From positions 1 through 23,292 of the IMG/VR virus record IMGVR_UViG_3300025093_000127: a stretch of 23,292 nt of DNA; one strand, given 5' to 3'. Position numbers and translations under genes: made by a program. This DNA comes from a virus. Below the pieces are notes generated by a model. It ran no database searches. It was given only the letters and a program-made list of their open reading frames with translations, and was not told where the DNA came from. Positions 10,996 through 18,523 of this stretch are shown here, piece after piece; position 1 is the first letter of the stretch, and each line of letters starts with the position of its first letter.

Positions 10996-11547
10996 ATGAA
11001 TAGTGTTGAAAATTTAAAAGATGGTGACTTGCTGTTAGTAAGTGCCAAAAGAGTAAATGGAGGTAAAGTTCAATTGTGCTTTGCTCAAAAAGTGATGAAC
11101 CCTGAAGCACGTCCAGCGTCAATAACAGGATTGTTAAACAAATCAGATGAAAGATTTACCCAAACAGCAAATGCACGTTATGCATGGATGTCAGGTGAGC
11201 CTACTGATATTAAAGATGCATTTGGTGTTGATTGCAGTGATATCCCTAATGTAGGAGATGAAAAAGATTTAGGTATCTTGAATCCTACACATGAAGGTTC
11301 TAAATTGAGTCTTCAAATCACTGAGACTACTGAAGGTACTGAGTATGATGTTGCAAACTTTGAAACTCGTGCAAAACGAGCAGGAAAAGATGGCGACTTT
11401 ATCCTTGATTCTGAAGGACGATACATCTATGTAAAAGCTACAATAGTTAGAGGGGATGCGAAACATGTATTTATCTCTAATACTCAACGTGCTTCTGCAC
11501 AGGCAGGTGCTAGTGATGCTGCAATAGCAGATGCATTAGACGCTTAA
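10996..11547 (+). CDS. Unknown 183-aa protein, monocistronic and probably abundant
   Basis: A soluble beta-rich protein: DGDLLLVSAKRVNGGKVQLCFAQKVMNPEARP (residues about 10-40), SKLSLQITETTEGTEYDVANFETRAKRAG, RYIYVKATIVRGDAKHVFISNT (about 143-164), with an Ala/Asp tail (AGASDAAIADALDA). I do not recognise the family; a DNA-binding OB-like fold is conceivable. Its coding sequence is less A/T-rich than that of its neighbours, it has a structured leader, and it lies between two of the strongest terminators in the window. All of this suggests a highly expressed single gene. Confidence 0.75.
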   Translation: MNSVENLKDGDLLLVSAKRVNGGKVQLCFAQKVMNPEARPASITGLLNKSDERFTQTANARYAWMSGEPTDIKDAFGVDCSDIPNVGDEKDLGILNPTHEGSKLSLQITETTEGTEYDVANFETRAKRAGKDGDFILDSEGRYIYVKATIVRGDAKHVFISNTQRASAQAGASDAAIADALDA

Positions 11548-11567
11548 TATTTTTTAAATATTGAATT

Positions 11568-11598
11568 AGAAAGGAGCTTCGGCTCCTTTCTTTTTTTT
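11568..11598 (+). terminator. Strong intrinsic terminator with TTCG loop
   Basis: AGAAAGGAGC (11568-11577) pairs perfectly with GCTCCTTTCT (11582-11591) over a TTCG tetraloop, then a run of T to 11598. It is the strongest terminator in the window and divides the accessory region from the replication operon. Confidence 0.92.
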
Positions 11599-11656
11599 TA
11601 TCCAAACTATACTTTATATAAAAAGAAATATAAATTATTAAAATCCTCTTAAAATC

Positions 11657-11920
11657 ATGACTCTCAATAAAATAACACCAAAAAATAAAATTAATATTCA
11701 AGAAATAGGATTATATTTAAGATTGATATATATGGAATATCAGCCAAAAAATAATAAAGAAATGGCTGAATTAATCACAGAATATTTTAATGTTCAATGC
11801 GAAGAAGAAGATGTGAATATATATGAAAGATTATATATGTATCAAGAACAAGAAGATTACGAAAAAGAATCAAGAGCTATTTTATACGGTATAAATATAT
11901 TTAATCAATTACAAATATGA
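11657..11920 (+). CDS. Unknown 87-aa protein ahead of the polymerase
   Basis: A helical acidic protein: IQEIGLYLRLIYMEYQPKNNKEMAELITEYFNVQCEEEDVNIYERLYMYQEQEDYEKE. The NKEMAELITEYFNV part (residues about 33-46) has a helix-turn-helix-like shape. Its stop overlaps the polymerase start (ATGA), so the two are translated together. It could regulate or assist the polymerase; nothing more can be read. Confidence 0.65.
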   Translation: MTLNKITPKNKINIQEIGLYLRLIYMEYQPKNNKEMAELITEYFNVQCEEEDVNIYERLYMYQEQEDYEKESRAILYGINIFNQLQI

Positions 11921-13926
11921 TAAATTTAGTTACTAATCAAAAAAGTGCATTTACTGATGAAATGTATTCTATATGTACAGTACAAGACTCTTTAGACTAT
12001 TTATATAGTTTAGAGAGTATTGCTTTAGATACTGAAACTGAAGGATTTGATCCTCATACTGATGCTATTATAAGCTTACAATTAGGAAATAATGATATAC
12101 AATATGTTATTGATATTTCTACTGTAGATATTCAATTATATAAAGAATTAATAGAGACAAGACTAATATTAATGCAGAATGCTAAATTTGATTTAAAATT
12201 TTTATTTAAGCATAATATTATACCAAAAGATATATACGATACTTTTTTAGCAGAAAGAGTATTATCAACAGGTATTGATAATATTAGAAAAAGTTTAGGA
12301 GCTTTAGTTTTTAAATACTGTAATGTTTCTTTAGATAAATCTATTGTTAATGTAATAGGAACAGAGGGATTAAGTACCAGAGTTATACAATATGCTGCTG
12401 ATGATGTAAAATATTTACATCAAATTCAAAAAGAACAATTAATAAAATTGAAAGAATTAGGATTGCAAAAAACTATCTCTTTAGATAATAAATATGTTTT
12501 TGTTCTTGCTTATATTGAATATTGTGGAATGTATTTAAATTCTACAAAATGGAAAGCTAAATGTTTGGAAGACAAACAAAATATGCAAAATATTAAAAAT
12601 CAGTTAGATAAATATATTTTAGATAATCCTACAGATTATAAAGAATTTATTGATAATCAATATAATATGTTTGAAGAAGGATTTTCTACAAAAATAAATT
12701 GGAATAGCGAAAAACAAGTAATTCCATTAATGGAAAAATTAGGTGTTAATGTAGAAATTAAAGACAAAAAAACAGGAATTATTAAAAAATCTATTGATCA
12801 AAAAATATTACGTCCTCAAATAAATATACATTCTTTAGTTTCTCTATATATAAAATATAAAGGTTATCAAAAAGAAGTATCTACTTATGGAGAAAATTGG
12901 TTTGAATATATAAATTCTAAAACTAAACGTATTCATACTAATTATACTCAAATTATGAATACTGGTAGATTAAGTAGTGGACAAAAAGGAAATAAAAAGA
13001 AAGGAATTTCTCAAAAACCTAATATGCAAAATGTTCCTTCTGAAGATAGAACAAGAAATTGTTTTACTGCTATGCCTAAAAATAAACTTATAGTTTGTGA
13101 TTATTCAGGACAAGAACAAATAGTATTAGCAAATAAATCTTTAGATAAAGATTTACTTAAATTTTATAAAAAAGGTCTTGGAGATATGCATTCTTTTGTA
13201 GCATCTAAGATATTTCCTGAACTTGCTGAACTACCTTTAGATGAAATTAAAAAGAATCATAAAGAAAAAAGACAAATCGCTAAAGGAGCAGGTTTTGCTA
13301 TTAATTATGGTGGAACAGGTATAACTATTGCTGAAAATTTATCAATATCTTTAGAAAAAGGAGAAGAAGTATATAAAGCATACTTTAAAGCATTTCCTGG
13401 ATTAGCTAACTATTTTAAAAAAGAAAAAGAAAAAGCTGTTAAATTAGGTTATGTACAATTTAATGAAATAAGTTATAGAAAGTCTTTTATTCCATTTTTT
13501 GAAGAATTTAAAACTTTACATAATGAATTATATGGTACTGATAATTTTTGGGATATTTATAAACTTGAAAAATCAAAACATTCTGATTATTTTAAAACAG
13601 AATTAAGTCCTAAAGTGCGTAAATATTTTAAGAAAAAAGGAGATATAGAAAGAACATCTTTGAATTATCCTATTCAAGGTACTTCTGCAGATATTACTAA
13701 ACTTGCAGGTATTTATGTATTTAAATATTTAAAAGAAAATAATCTTTTATTTAAGGTACTAATGCCTAATGTAGTACATGATGAGCTTCATTTAGAATGT
13801 TCTGAAGATATTGCCTCTGAAATGGCTGTTGTTTTAAAAGATTGTATGGAAAAAGCAGGAGAAAAGTTTTGTAAAACTATAGCTTTAAAAGCTGATCCCT
13901 GTATAACTGATTATTGGACACATTGA
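11917..13926 (+). CDS. polA: Family A DNA polymerase with 3'-5' exonuclease
   Basis: The 669-residue replicative polymerase has a DEDDy exonuclease domain: DTET (Asp38, Glu40), NAKFDLKFL (about 89-97) and YAADD (about 162-166). The polymerase domain follows: motif A VCDYSGQEQ (Asp395), O-helix motif B RQIAKGAGFAINYG (Arg452, Lys456, Tyr464) and motif C VVHDELHLE (Asp622). Motif A reads DYSGQEQ where most family members read DYSQIELR, a change next to the metal-binding Asp and at the ribose-selecting Glu region. The 5'-nuclease domain of bacterial Pol I is absent, as usual for phage replicases. Its start overlaps the preceding gene, and the next gene begins two bases after its stop. Crassvirales often carry a PolA-type replicase. 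Confidence 0.95.
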   Translation: MINLVTNQKSAFTDEMYSICTVQDSLDYLYSLESIALDTETEGFDPHTDAIISLQLGNNDIQYVIDISTVDIQLYKELIETRLILMQNAKFDLKFLFKHNIIPKDIYDTFLAERVLSTGIDNIRKSLGALVFKYCNVSLDKSIVNVIGTEGLSTRVIQYAADDVKYLHQIQKEQLIKLKELGLQKTISLDNKYVFVLAYIEYCGMYLNSTKWKAKCLEDKQNMQNIKNQLDKYILDNPTDYKEFIDNQYNMFEEGFSTKINWNSEKQVIPLMEKLGVNVEIKDKKTGIIKKSIDQKILRPQINIHSLVSLYIKYKGYQKEVSTYGENWFEYINSKTKRIHTNYTQIMNTGRLSSGQKGNKKKGISQKPNMQNVPSEDRTRNCFTAMPKNKLIVCDYSGQEQIVLANKSLDKDLLKFYKKGLGDMHSFVASKIFPELAELPLDEIKKNHKEKRQIAKGAGFAINYGGTGITIAENLSISLEKGEEVYKAYFKAFPGLANYFKKEKEKAVKLGYVQFNEISYRKSFIPFFEEFKTLHNELYGTDNFWDIYKLEKSKHSDYFKTELSPKVRKYFKKKGDIERTSLNYPIQGTSADITKLAGIYVFKYLKENNLLFKVLMPNVVHDELHLECSEDIASEMAVVLKDCMEKAGEKFCKTIALKADPCITDYWTH

Positions 13927-13927
13927 T

Positions 13928-14188
13928 ATGGAAAAAGACTATATATATAATAAAGATTTTAGTAAAATTTGTACTCTTTTAGAAAATAAAAGACAAACAT
14001 TTATTAATGCTCTTTGTTTTACTGATAATATTACTGCTGCTTCTATTGAAGTAGGAGTATCTAAAAAAAGTATGAATGATTTTATTAAAAAAGAAAAGAT
14101 AACAAAAGAACAATTGGCTACAATGAGACTAAAATTTCAGTTATCTAATCAAAAAATTAAATTAAGATTGTCTTCTAATAAAAAATAA
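13928..14188 (+). CDS. Small helix-turn-helix protein
   Basis: In this 86-residue basic protein, residues about 28-60 (FINALCFTDNITAASIEVGVSKKSMNDFIKKEKIT) read as a homeodomain-like helix-turn-helix, resembling the DNA-binding part of phage small terminases and resolvases. The C-terminus is basic and helical. It lies one base after the polymerase stop and two bases before the next gene, inside the replication operon, so a regulator or DNA-binding accessory role is likely. Confidence 0.65.
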   Translation: MEKDYIYNKDFSKICTLLENKRQTFINALCFTDNITAASIEVGVSKKSMNDFIKKEKITKEQLATMRLKFQLSNQKIKLRLSSNKK

Positions 14189-14190
14189 TT

Positions 14191-14655
14191 ATGGAAAATG
14201 TAATATTATTAATAGAAAAGGATAATAATTTTAAACAACCTCTTATTGTCATTAAACAAGCTTTTGCAGATTGGGATCGGGCAACTTTACAATGTGCTAA
14301 AGCTAATTCTACAGCTTCTAAAGGAGAATACTTTTACTTAAAAAAAGTTCCTTTTCAAGGACAAATAGAAAATAATTCATATGATGTTATTCGTGATGGA
14401 GAAGAAATAAAAATTGTTTATTATTCTGATTATTCAGAAGAAATTCATGTTGATGTATCTTTAAGTGTTTCCAGTTACGAAGAATATCATCATGAAGAAG
14501 TCCCTCCTGATATAAATCCTACTTATGAGATAGATGAAATAAGTATTTGCGGCACTCTTTTAAAAGATTTAAACTTATCTGAAGATTTAGTTAAAGAGAT
14601 TGAAAGAGTTGCAGAAAATTATAGATTAGAAATGGAAGAATTAGAAAAAGATTAA
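14191..14655 (+). CDS. Unknown 154-aa acidic protein
   Basis: The N-terminal half carries strands and a helix (VILLIEKDNNFKQPLIVIKQAFADWDRATLQC), followed by an acidic beta-rich middle (YYSDYSEEIHVDVSLSVSSYEEYHHEEVPPD, residues about 77-107) and a helical acidic end (EDLVKEIERVAENYRLEMEELEKD). No motif identifies it. It follows the small HTH gene by two bases and is part of the polymerase operon. Confidence 0.65.
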   Translation: MENVILLIEKDNNFKQPLIVIKQAFADWDRATLQCAKANSTASKGEYFYLKKVPFQGQIENNSYDVIRDGEEIKIVYYSDYSEEIHVDVSLSVSSYEEYHHEEVPPDINPTYEIDEISICGTLLKDLNLSEDLVKEIERVAENYRLEMEELEKD

Positions 14656-14666
14656 TTATTTGGATT

Positions 14667-14822
14667 ATGAAAGAAATAATGGACACAATAGATAATAGAT
14701 TTGAAAACGCTTTAAATAGGAAAACAGGTTGGGGGAAAAAAGAAATTTTAGAATTATATAGAAAAATTGCTTCTGAAGTTTATCTTGAAAATCTTAGTCA
14801 GCTTATGGAAAGAGGAAAATAA
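14667..14822 (+). CDS. Unknown 51-aa helical protein
   Basis: ATG at 14667, TAA at 14820-14822. The sequence MKEIMDTIDNRFENALNRKTGWGKKEILELY is followed by an amphipathic helix (RKIASEVYLENLSQLMERGK). It starts 11 bases after the previous stop and ends 7 bases before the next start, filling the gap exactly, which supports it as a gene. No function is recognised. Confidence 0.5.
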   Translation: MKEIMDTIDNRFENALNRKTGWGKKEILELYRKIASEVYLENLSQLMERGK

Positions 14823-14829
14823 TATATCA

Positions 14830-15273
14830 ATGGAGGAAAATCAGATTATTCAATATATCATTTCTAATAATTTAAATACTACATCTAGAAAAAGAATATA
14901 TATAGATCCTAGAAATTATTTAATAGGAGTTCTGTATTATAAACATGGTTTAACCGAAGAAGAAATAGCTTCTATTATTAAAAGAGATAGAACTACTATT
15001 AATTATAGCAAAGATATTGCTTATCATTTAAGGAACAATTCCAGTTTTCTAAAAAATACTATTAAAGTTAGACAATTATTTCCTTGTAAATTCACTAAAA
15101 ATGGCTCTCGTCATTTATATATTAATAGAAAAAGAAATATTTCTTTTAATGTTACAGAAGAAGAATACCTTTTATTAAGGAAATTAAAAAGAAAATTAGG
15201 AATCCGTGTAGATGGGACTGCAGTTAAAACTGTATTGTTTACTGAACTAAAAAAATATATTGGAAATGGATAG
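14830..15273 (+). CDS. DnaA domain IV-like helix-turn-helix protein
   Basis: The ATG at 14830 is preferred over an upstream ATG at 14767 because the latter would lie deep inside the preceding gene. Residues about 32-62 (YLIGVLYYKHGLTEEEIASIIKRDRTTINYSKDIAYHL) closely follow the DnaA C-terminal DNA-binding fold, where R-D-x-T-T is the recognition motif that reads the DnaA box. The rest (SRHLYINRKRNISFNVTEEEYLLLRKLKRKLGI) is basic. It may recognise the phage origin or regulate replication genes. The ATPase domain of DnaA is absent. It overlaps the helicase start by eight bases. Confidence 0.7.
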   Translation: MEENQIIQYIISNNLNTTSRKRIYIDPRNYLIGVLYYKHGLTEEEIASIIKRDRTTINYSKDIAYHLRNNSSFLKNTIKVRQLFPCKFTKNGSRHLYINRKRNISFNVTEEEYLLLRKLKRKLGIRVDGTAVKTVLFTELKKYIGNG

Positions 15274-16471
15274 AACAGAAAGGCAAATTGAAGGTTTGCG
15301 AAAATGGAAAGCCCATAATTATAGTGGTATAGCCCAATATCCTACAGGATTTGGTAAAACATATACTGCAATTATGGCAATTAAAGGAATGATAAAAAGA
15401 AAAGATATTGAATCTGTTCTTGTTATTGTTCCTACTATAGAATTAAAGAATCAATGGGAAAAAGAATTAGCTCTACATAAAGTTAAGATAGCACAAGTAT
15501 TTGTAATCAATACTGCAATTAAACATACCCATAATGTTGATTTTTTAATTCTAGATGAAACTCATAGATATGCAGCAGAAACTTTTAAAAGAATCTTTTT
15601 AAAAGCTACTTATAAATATATCATGGGGCTCACGGCTACTCTGGAAAGAGAAGATGGATTACACGATATTATTTTACAATACTTAAAAGTATTTGATAAA
15701 ATAACTGTTGATGAAGCTCTTTCTAACAATTGGATATCTCCTTATGAGGTTTATAATATTGCTGTACCTTTTAATAATGAAGAGCAAATTGCTTATACTA
15801 AAGCTGATAATAGCTTTAAGCATTTTGCTGCACAATTAGGAAGAGGAGCAGAAGCATTTAAAATAGCTAAACTTTGGATTGGTTCTAAAGATAAAAGACA
15901 ACAGGGTATAGCTGCTGCTTATTATAAATGTATGAGGTCTCGTAAAACAGTTTGTTTAAATAACACTAACAAAATAAGTCTTATTAAAGATATAATAGAT
16001 TTGTTTCCTGATAGAAATGGATTGTTATTTAGTGCAACAACTGAATTTGCAGATACTCTCCAAACAAAGCTTGGAGATATATCAATGACTTTTCATAGTA
16101 AACTTACTAAGAAAAATCAAGATTATGTTATTAAACGATTTAAAGATAAAAGAACTAAAATTAGATTTTTAAGTTCTGTTAAAGCTCTTAATGAAGGATT
16201 CAATGTTCCTGATTGTTCTCTTGGAATAATTGCTGGAAGTAATTCTACAAAAAGAACATTTATCCAACAGTTAGGAAGAATAGTTCGATATCAACCTGAT
16301 AAAAAAGCTTTAATTATCAATCTGTATACTCCAAATACTCAAGAAGAGAAATGGATGAACAAACGACTTGAAGGAATTAATAGTTCAATAATTTATAATG
16401 TAACTATTGAAGAATTCTTTAATATAGTAGGTACAGACGAAGAAATAAGTATTCAAAATAAATGTGCGTAG
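15266..16471 (+). CDS. Superfamily 2 helicase (UvsW/XPB/SNF2-like)
   Basis: An ATP-dependent DNA translocase or helicase. ATG at 15266 is chosen because the only earlier in-frame option is a TTG. Motif I QYPTGFGKT (about 24-32), motif II LDETHRY (DETH about 97-100), motif III GLTATLERED (121-130), a second RecA domain with LLFSATTEFADTL, motif V FLSSVKALNEGFNVPDC and motif VI QQLGRIVRYQPDK with the arginine finger are all visible. The 401-residue length is the helicase core alone. UvsW-like enzymes remodel replication forks and R-loops, and Crassvirales carry an SNF2-type helicase here. It ends in an intrinsic terminator that contains its stop codon. Confidence 0.9.
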   Translation: MDRTERQIEGLRKWKAHNYSGIAQYPTGFGKTYTAIMAIKGMIKRKDIESVLVIVPTIELKNQWEKELALHKVKIAQVFVINTAIKHTHNVDFLILDETHRYAAETFKRIFLKATYKYIMGLTATLEREDGLHDIILQYLKVFDKITVDEALSNNWISPYEVYNIAVPFNNEEQIAYTKADNSFKHFAAQLGRGAEAFKIAKLWIGSKDKRQQGIAAAYYKCMRSRKTVCLNNTNKISLIKDIIDLFPDRNGLLFSATTEFADTLQTKLGDISMTFHSKLTKKNQDYVIKRFKDKRTKIRFLSSVKALNEGFNVPDCSLGIIAGSNSTKRTFIQQLGRIVRYQPDKKALIINLYTPNTQEEKWMNKRLEGINSSIIYNVTIEEFFNIVGTDEEISIQNKCA

Positions 16472-16493
16472 TATTTAATTACGCACATTTTTT
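16461..16493 (+). terminator. Intrinsic terminator overlapping the helicase stop
   Basis: AATGTGCGTA (16461-16470) pairs perfectly with TACGCACATT (16480-16489), with T to 16493. The TAG stop lies at the top of the 5' strand, so the final codons of the helicase form half of the hairpin. Confidence 0.8.
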
Positions 16494-16511
16494 AATTTAA
16501 AAACTTTAATA

Positions 16512-16730
16512 ATGAAAGAAGAGCTACCGCATAAATACGGATGGGCAACAGGTCTAGTCCTGATAACCATATTTATAGCAATGGTTTTAGCAGCTATTGT
16601 AAGACTAGAAAAAAGAAAAGCAGACGGAACATTAATAGAGCTCTATGATCCTATAGAGCCTCAAGAGATTAAGGACTTTAGAAACCAAAACAAAGATGAT
16701 GAAAGAAGAAATAACAAGTATGTTGATTGA
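16512..16730 (+). CDS. Small single-pass membrane protein
   Basis: Residues about 11-31 (WATGLVLITIFIAMVLAAIV) form one membrane helix after a short N-terminus, and the C-terminal 40 residues are charged and soluble (RLEKRKADGTLIELYDPIEPQEIKDFRNQNKDDERR). Orientation is probably C-terminus in the cytoplasm given the Arg/Lys after the helix. It overlaps the next gene by 35 bases through a repeated junction sequence. The role is unknown; small membrane proteins of this type occur in lysis and in host takeover. Confidence 0.65.
   Translation: MKEELPHKYGWATGLVLITIFIAMVLAAIVRLEKRKADGTLIELYDPIEPQEIKDFRNQNKDDERRNNKYVD
16682..16698 (+). repeat. 17-base gene-junction repeat (three copies)
   Basis: AAACCAAAACAAAGATG occurs at 16682-16698 and 16872-16888, with a one-base variant (AAACCAAAACAAAAATG) at 17480-17496. 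Each copy ends in the ATG of a new gene while also encoding Asn-Gln-Asn-Lys near the end of the gene before it. The gene at 16696-16896 is thus flanked by identical direct repeats, like an inserted cassette. Confidence 0.75.
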
Positions 16731-16896
16731 TATTTTTGATAGAATCAATATAGACACTCCAAATAACTTTGATAGCATCTTAGATTTTGTTATTGAAGAT
16801 GTTAAAGAAACTGCTGATAAAAAAAATTGGCATGATGGAGATGTAGCAATAGCATTTAGAAGATGGATAGAAAACCAAAACAAAGATGAAAATTGA
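16696..16896 (+). CDS. Unknown 66-aa acidic helical protein
   Basis: The N-terminus MMKEEITSMLIDIFDRINID is helical, then NNFDSILDFVIEDVKETADKKNWHDGDVAIAFRRWIENQNKDEN. It is flanked by two identical 17-base repeats that supply its own start and the start of the next gene. Either of two adjacent ATGs (16696, 16699) could be used. No family is recognised. Confidence 0.6.
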   Translation: MMKEEITSMLIDIFDRINIDTPNNFDSILDFVIEDVKETADKKNWHDGDVAIAFRRWIENQNKDEN

Positions 16897-17017
16897 GGAC
16901 ATGACTACTATAGAATTAAGAAAACTCCTTAAAATTTCTGCAAGAGGTGTTGACAATTCTTTAAAGACAGCAACAATTGTAAATGAATTATTAAAAAGAA
17001 ATATTAAATTAAAATAA
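16886..17017 (+). CDS. Unknown 43-aa protein
   Basis: ATG at 16886 (within the second junction repeat), TAA at 17015-17017. MKIEDMTTIELRKLLKISARGVDNSLKTATIVNELLKRNIKLK looks like two short helices, resembling a SAP-type or small DNA-binding motif (IELRKLLK, then a turn, then TATIVNELLKR). The resemblance to a SAP motif is an impression only. Confidence 0.5.
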   Translation: MKIEDMTTIELRKLLKISARGVDNSLKTATIVNELLKRNIKLK

Positions 17018-17027
17018 ATTTAAAAAT

Positions 17028-17507
17028 ATGAACAAAAAAACTTATTTAAGAGACGGCAAACATTGGACAAAAGAGGAAATGGATATTTTATTAGACCAGC
17101 ATATAGATGGCGAAACTGATAAAACTATTGCTAATGTATTAGATAGAAGAATTGAACCTGTACGTAATAAAAGAACAGAATTAATGAAAGACTTAGTAGA
17201 TAGTTTTATTAAACTAGATAATAATGGTTTAGATGTAGATGGAATAGAACCTGGAGAAGGTTATTTTATTACAAAAGAACAGTATGATGGAGTCATGAAA
17301 GTTTTAAATGATGATTTAGGAAAAGAGTTTTTAGATGTACTTATTAAAGAAAATTTAGAAAAAAATGCAATTATGGATCTATTGTTTGACCATAAATATA
17401 TACCAAATAGTATAGTACAAGAAGCAATGGACGCTGCAATGGCAATTACAAAAAAAGATATCGAAAAAGTTAAATCAAAAAACCAAAACAAAAATGGAAA
17501 ATTATAG
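17028..17507 (+). CDS. Myb/SANT-like DNA-binding protein
   Basis: Residues about 12-50 (HWTKEEMDILLDQHIDGETDKTIANVLDRRIEPVRNKRTEL) match a Myb/SANT-type helix-turn-helix: W-T-x-E-E at the start of helix 1, then a turn with I-A and a basic third helix. The rest is helical and acidic (LVDSFIKLDNNGLDVDG; YDGVMKVLNDDLGKEFLDVLIKENLEKN), with a basic end. It probably binds DNA as a regulator. Its final codons overlap the next gene through the third copy of the junction repeat. Confidence 0.65.
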   Translation: MNKKTYLRDGKHWTKEEMDILLDQHIDGETDKTIANVLDRRIEPVRNKRTELMKDLVDSFIKLDNNGLDVDGIEPGEGYFITKEQYDGVMKVLNDDLGKEFLDVLIKENLEKNAIMDLLFDHKYIPNSIVQEAMDAAMAITKKDIEKVKSKNQNKNGKL

Positions 17508-17706
17508 ACAATTAGAAGTTTGTGCGGTTTGTGAATCTGCAAATTGTGGAGAAGAAATGCATTATAGTCCATCATATAATGACGAAAGCCATACTGTATG
17601 TAGAGATTGTAATGCAATAGAACAAGGATATAAGACTTTATATGAATGTCAATTTTGTGGTGTAATAGGAGATAAAAAAGAAAATTGTCATTGTCACGGT
17701 AATTAA
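17494..17706 (+). CDS. Small Cys-rich zinc-binding protein
   Basis: Two zinc-ribbon-like knuckles are visible: CAVC (residues about 9-12) with C (17), C-R-D-C at about 36-39 and a second CQFC (about 53-56) with CHCH near the C-terminus. Each group of four Cys/His could hold one zinc. Such small proteins bind nucleic acid or partner proteins in phages. The order of the knuckles suggests a rubredoxin-like or treble-clef fold, but this is not certain. Confidence 0.7.
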   Translation: MENYRQLEVCAVCESANCGEEMHYSPSYNDESHTVCRDCNAIEQGYKTLYECQFCGVIGDKKENCHCHGN

Positions 17707-17716
17707 AATAAAGAAA

Positions 17717-18091
17717 ATGAAATGGACAAATAGAGATATGCTTGCATTTGCTAGAGTAGCAAGTGCGGGCTCATATGGAGCTTATGAAGGATGTAATACT
17801 TTAGAAAAAAAATTGTCTAGATACAAAAAATTAAAAAAGAAAGCAGTTATAAGTAGGTATTCAAAAGAATTAGAAAATGGAAAACGTATAGCTTATGGTT
17901 TTGATCATGTATTAGGTTATTTTTTTGATGTATTTGATGTACCTGATAAAGATGGTGAAGAGCATTTATTAATTGAAGAATCTTCAAAACTTACAGGAAT
18001 GAGCAATGGAAAGATGATAGAATTAATGGATGTTTATAAATTACCAGGGAGTCATATAGAACAAGTGGCTATGGATTTACCTATTACATAA
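17717..18091 (+). CDS. Unknown 124-aa protein
   Basis: Starts MKWTNRDMLAFARVASAGSYGAYEG, then a basic helix (TLEKKLSRYKKLKKKAVISRYSKELENGK) and an acidic C-terminal half (FFDVFDVPDKDGEEHLLIEESSKLTG). No motif assigns a role; the basic helix might bind nucleic acid. Its TAA overlaps the following ATG (TAATG), so translation is coupled. Confidence 0.65.
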   Translation: MKWTNRDMLAFARVASAGSYGAYEGCNTLEKKLSRYKKLKKKAVISRYSKELENGKRIAYGFDHVLGYFFDVFDVPDKDGEEHLLIEESSKLTGMSNGKMIELMDVYKLPGSHIEQVAMDLPIT

Positions 18092-18240
18092 TGAGAAAAT
18101 CATTACGCAAAAAAGAATATTTTAAAACTGAAGATGGTTGGAAAAAATTACGTATAAAGGTTAATAATATAGGACCTGCTAATTTAATTACAATTACAGA
18201 AAGTGAAATGAAATATACAGTATTTTATTGGGAAATGTAA
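18091..18240 (+). CDS. Unknown 49-aa protein
   Basis: ATG at 18091 shares its A with the stop of the gene before it; TAA at 18238-18240. MRKSLRKKEYFKTEDGWKKLRIKVNNIG then a beta hairpin (ANLITITESEMKYTVFYWEM). It is basic at the start. The coupled start supports it as a real gene. No family is recognised. Confidence 0.55.
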   Translation: MRKSLRKKEYFKTEDGWKKLRIKVNNIGPANLITITESEMKYTVFYWEM

Positions 18241-18250
18241 AAACTATAAT

Positions 18251-18517
18251 ATGCCTGTAACTAAAAATAAATTATATAGAATTTGTAAGATTTATCAAAT
18301 ATTAGAATCTTATGGAAGAATAAAAAAACCTGAATTATTAAAAATTCTAAATGAACGTATTAATTTTCCTATTTCTTATGCTTCTTTAGATAAAGACTTA
18401 TATACATTAAGAGAAGATTTTGATATAAAAACAAGTCATAATCGTAATGGTCTTATTTTAGATGAAAAAGTAGATTTCAAAAAAAAATTATTAGAGTATT
18501 GTGGATTAATAGAATAA
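18251..18517 (+). CDS. Winged-helix protein resembling the WYL N-terminal domain
   Basis: In these 88 residues, LYRICKIYQILESYGRIKKPELLKILNERI forms the first helices, then ISYASLDKDLYTLREDFDIKTSHNRNGLILDEK (about 41-72) reads as recognition helix plus wing. This is the layout of DeoR/WYL-type HTH domains (S-x-x-T/S-L-x-x-D-L-x-x-L). The WYL ligand-binding domain is absent, so it is a stand-alone DNA-binding domain. It probably regulates phage or host genes; its target is not known. Confidence 0.65.
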   Translation: MPVTKNKLYRICKIYQILESYGRIKKPELLKILNERINFPISYASLDKDLYTLREDFDIKTSHNRNGLILDEKVDFKKKLLEYCGLIE

Positions 18518-18523
18518 ATACTT

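Noticed and set aside
11269-11701. Minus-strand frames across the 183-aa gene end and terminator
   Set aside because: One is antisense to a better-supported gene; the other runs through a strong terminator and the 87-aa gene start.
14767-14829. Upstream ATG at 14767 as the start of the DnaA-like gene
   Set aside because: It would overlap most of the last third of the 51-aa gene and add a hydrophobic segment unrelated to the domain; the ATG at 14830 fits the gene spacing.
16512-16896. Frameshifted single gene from the two overlapping frames
   Set aside because: The overlap is explained by the repeated junction, which recurs at two other gene boundaries. The first product is a membrane protein and the second soluble.
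16632-17617. Minus-strand frames of 83 and 118 codons
   Set aside because: Shadows of plus-strand genes with overlapping starts, leaders and domain motifs.
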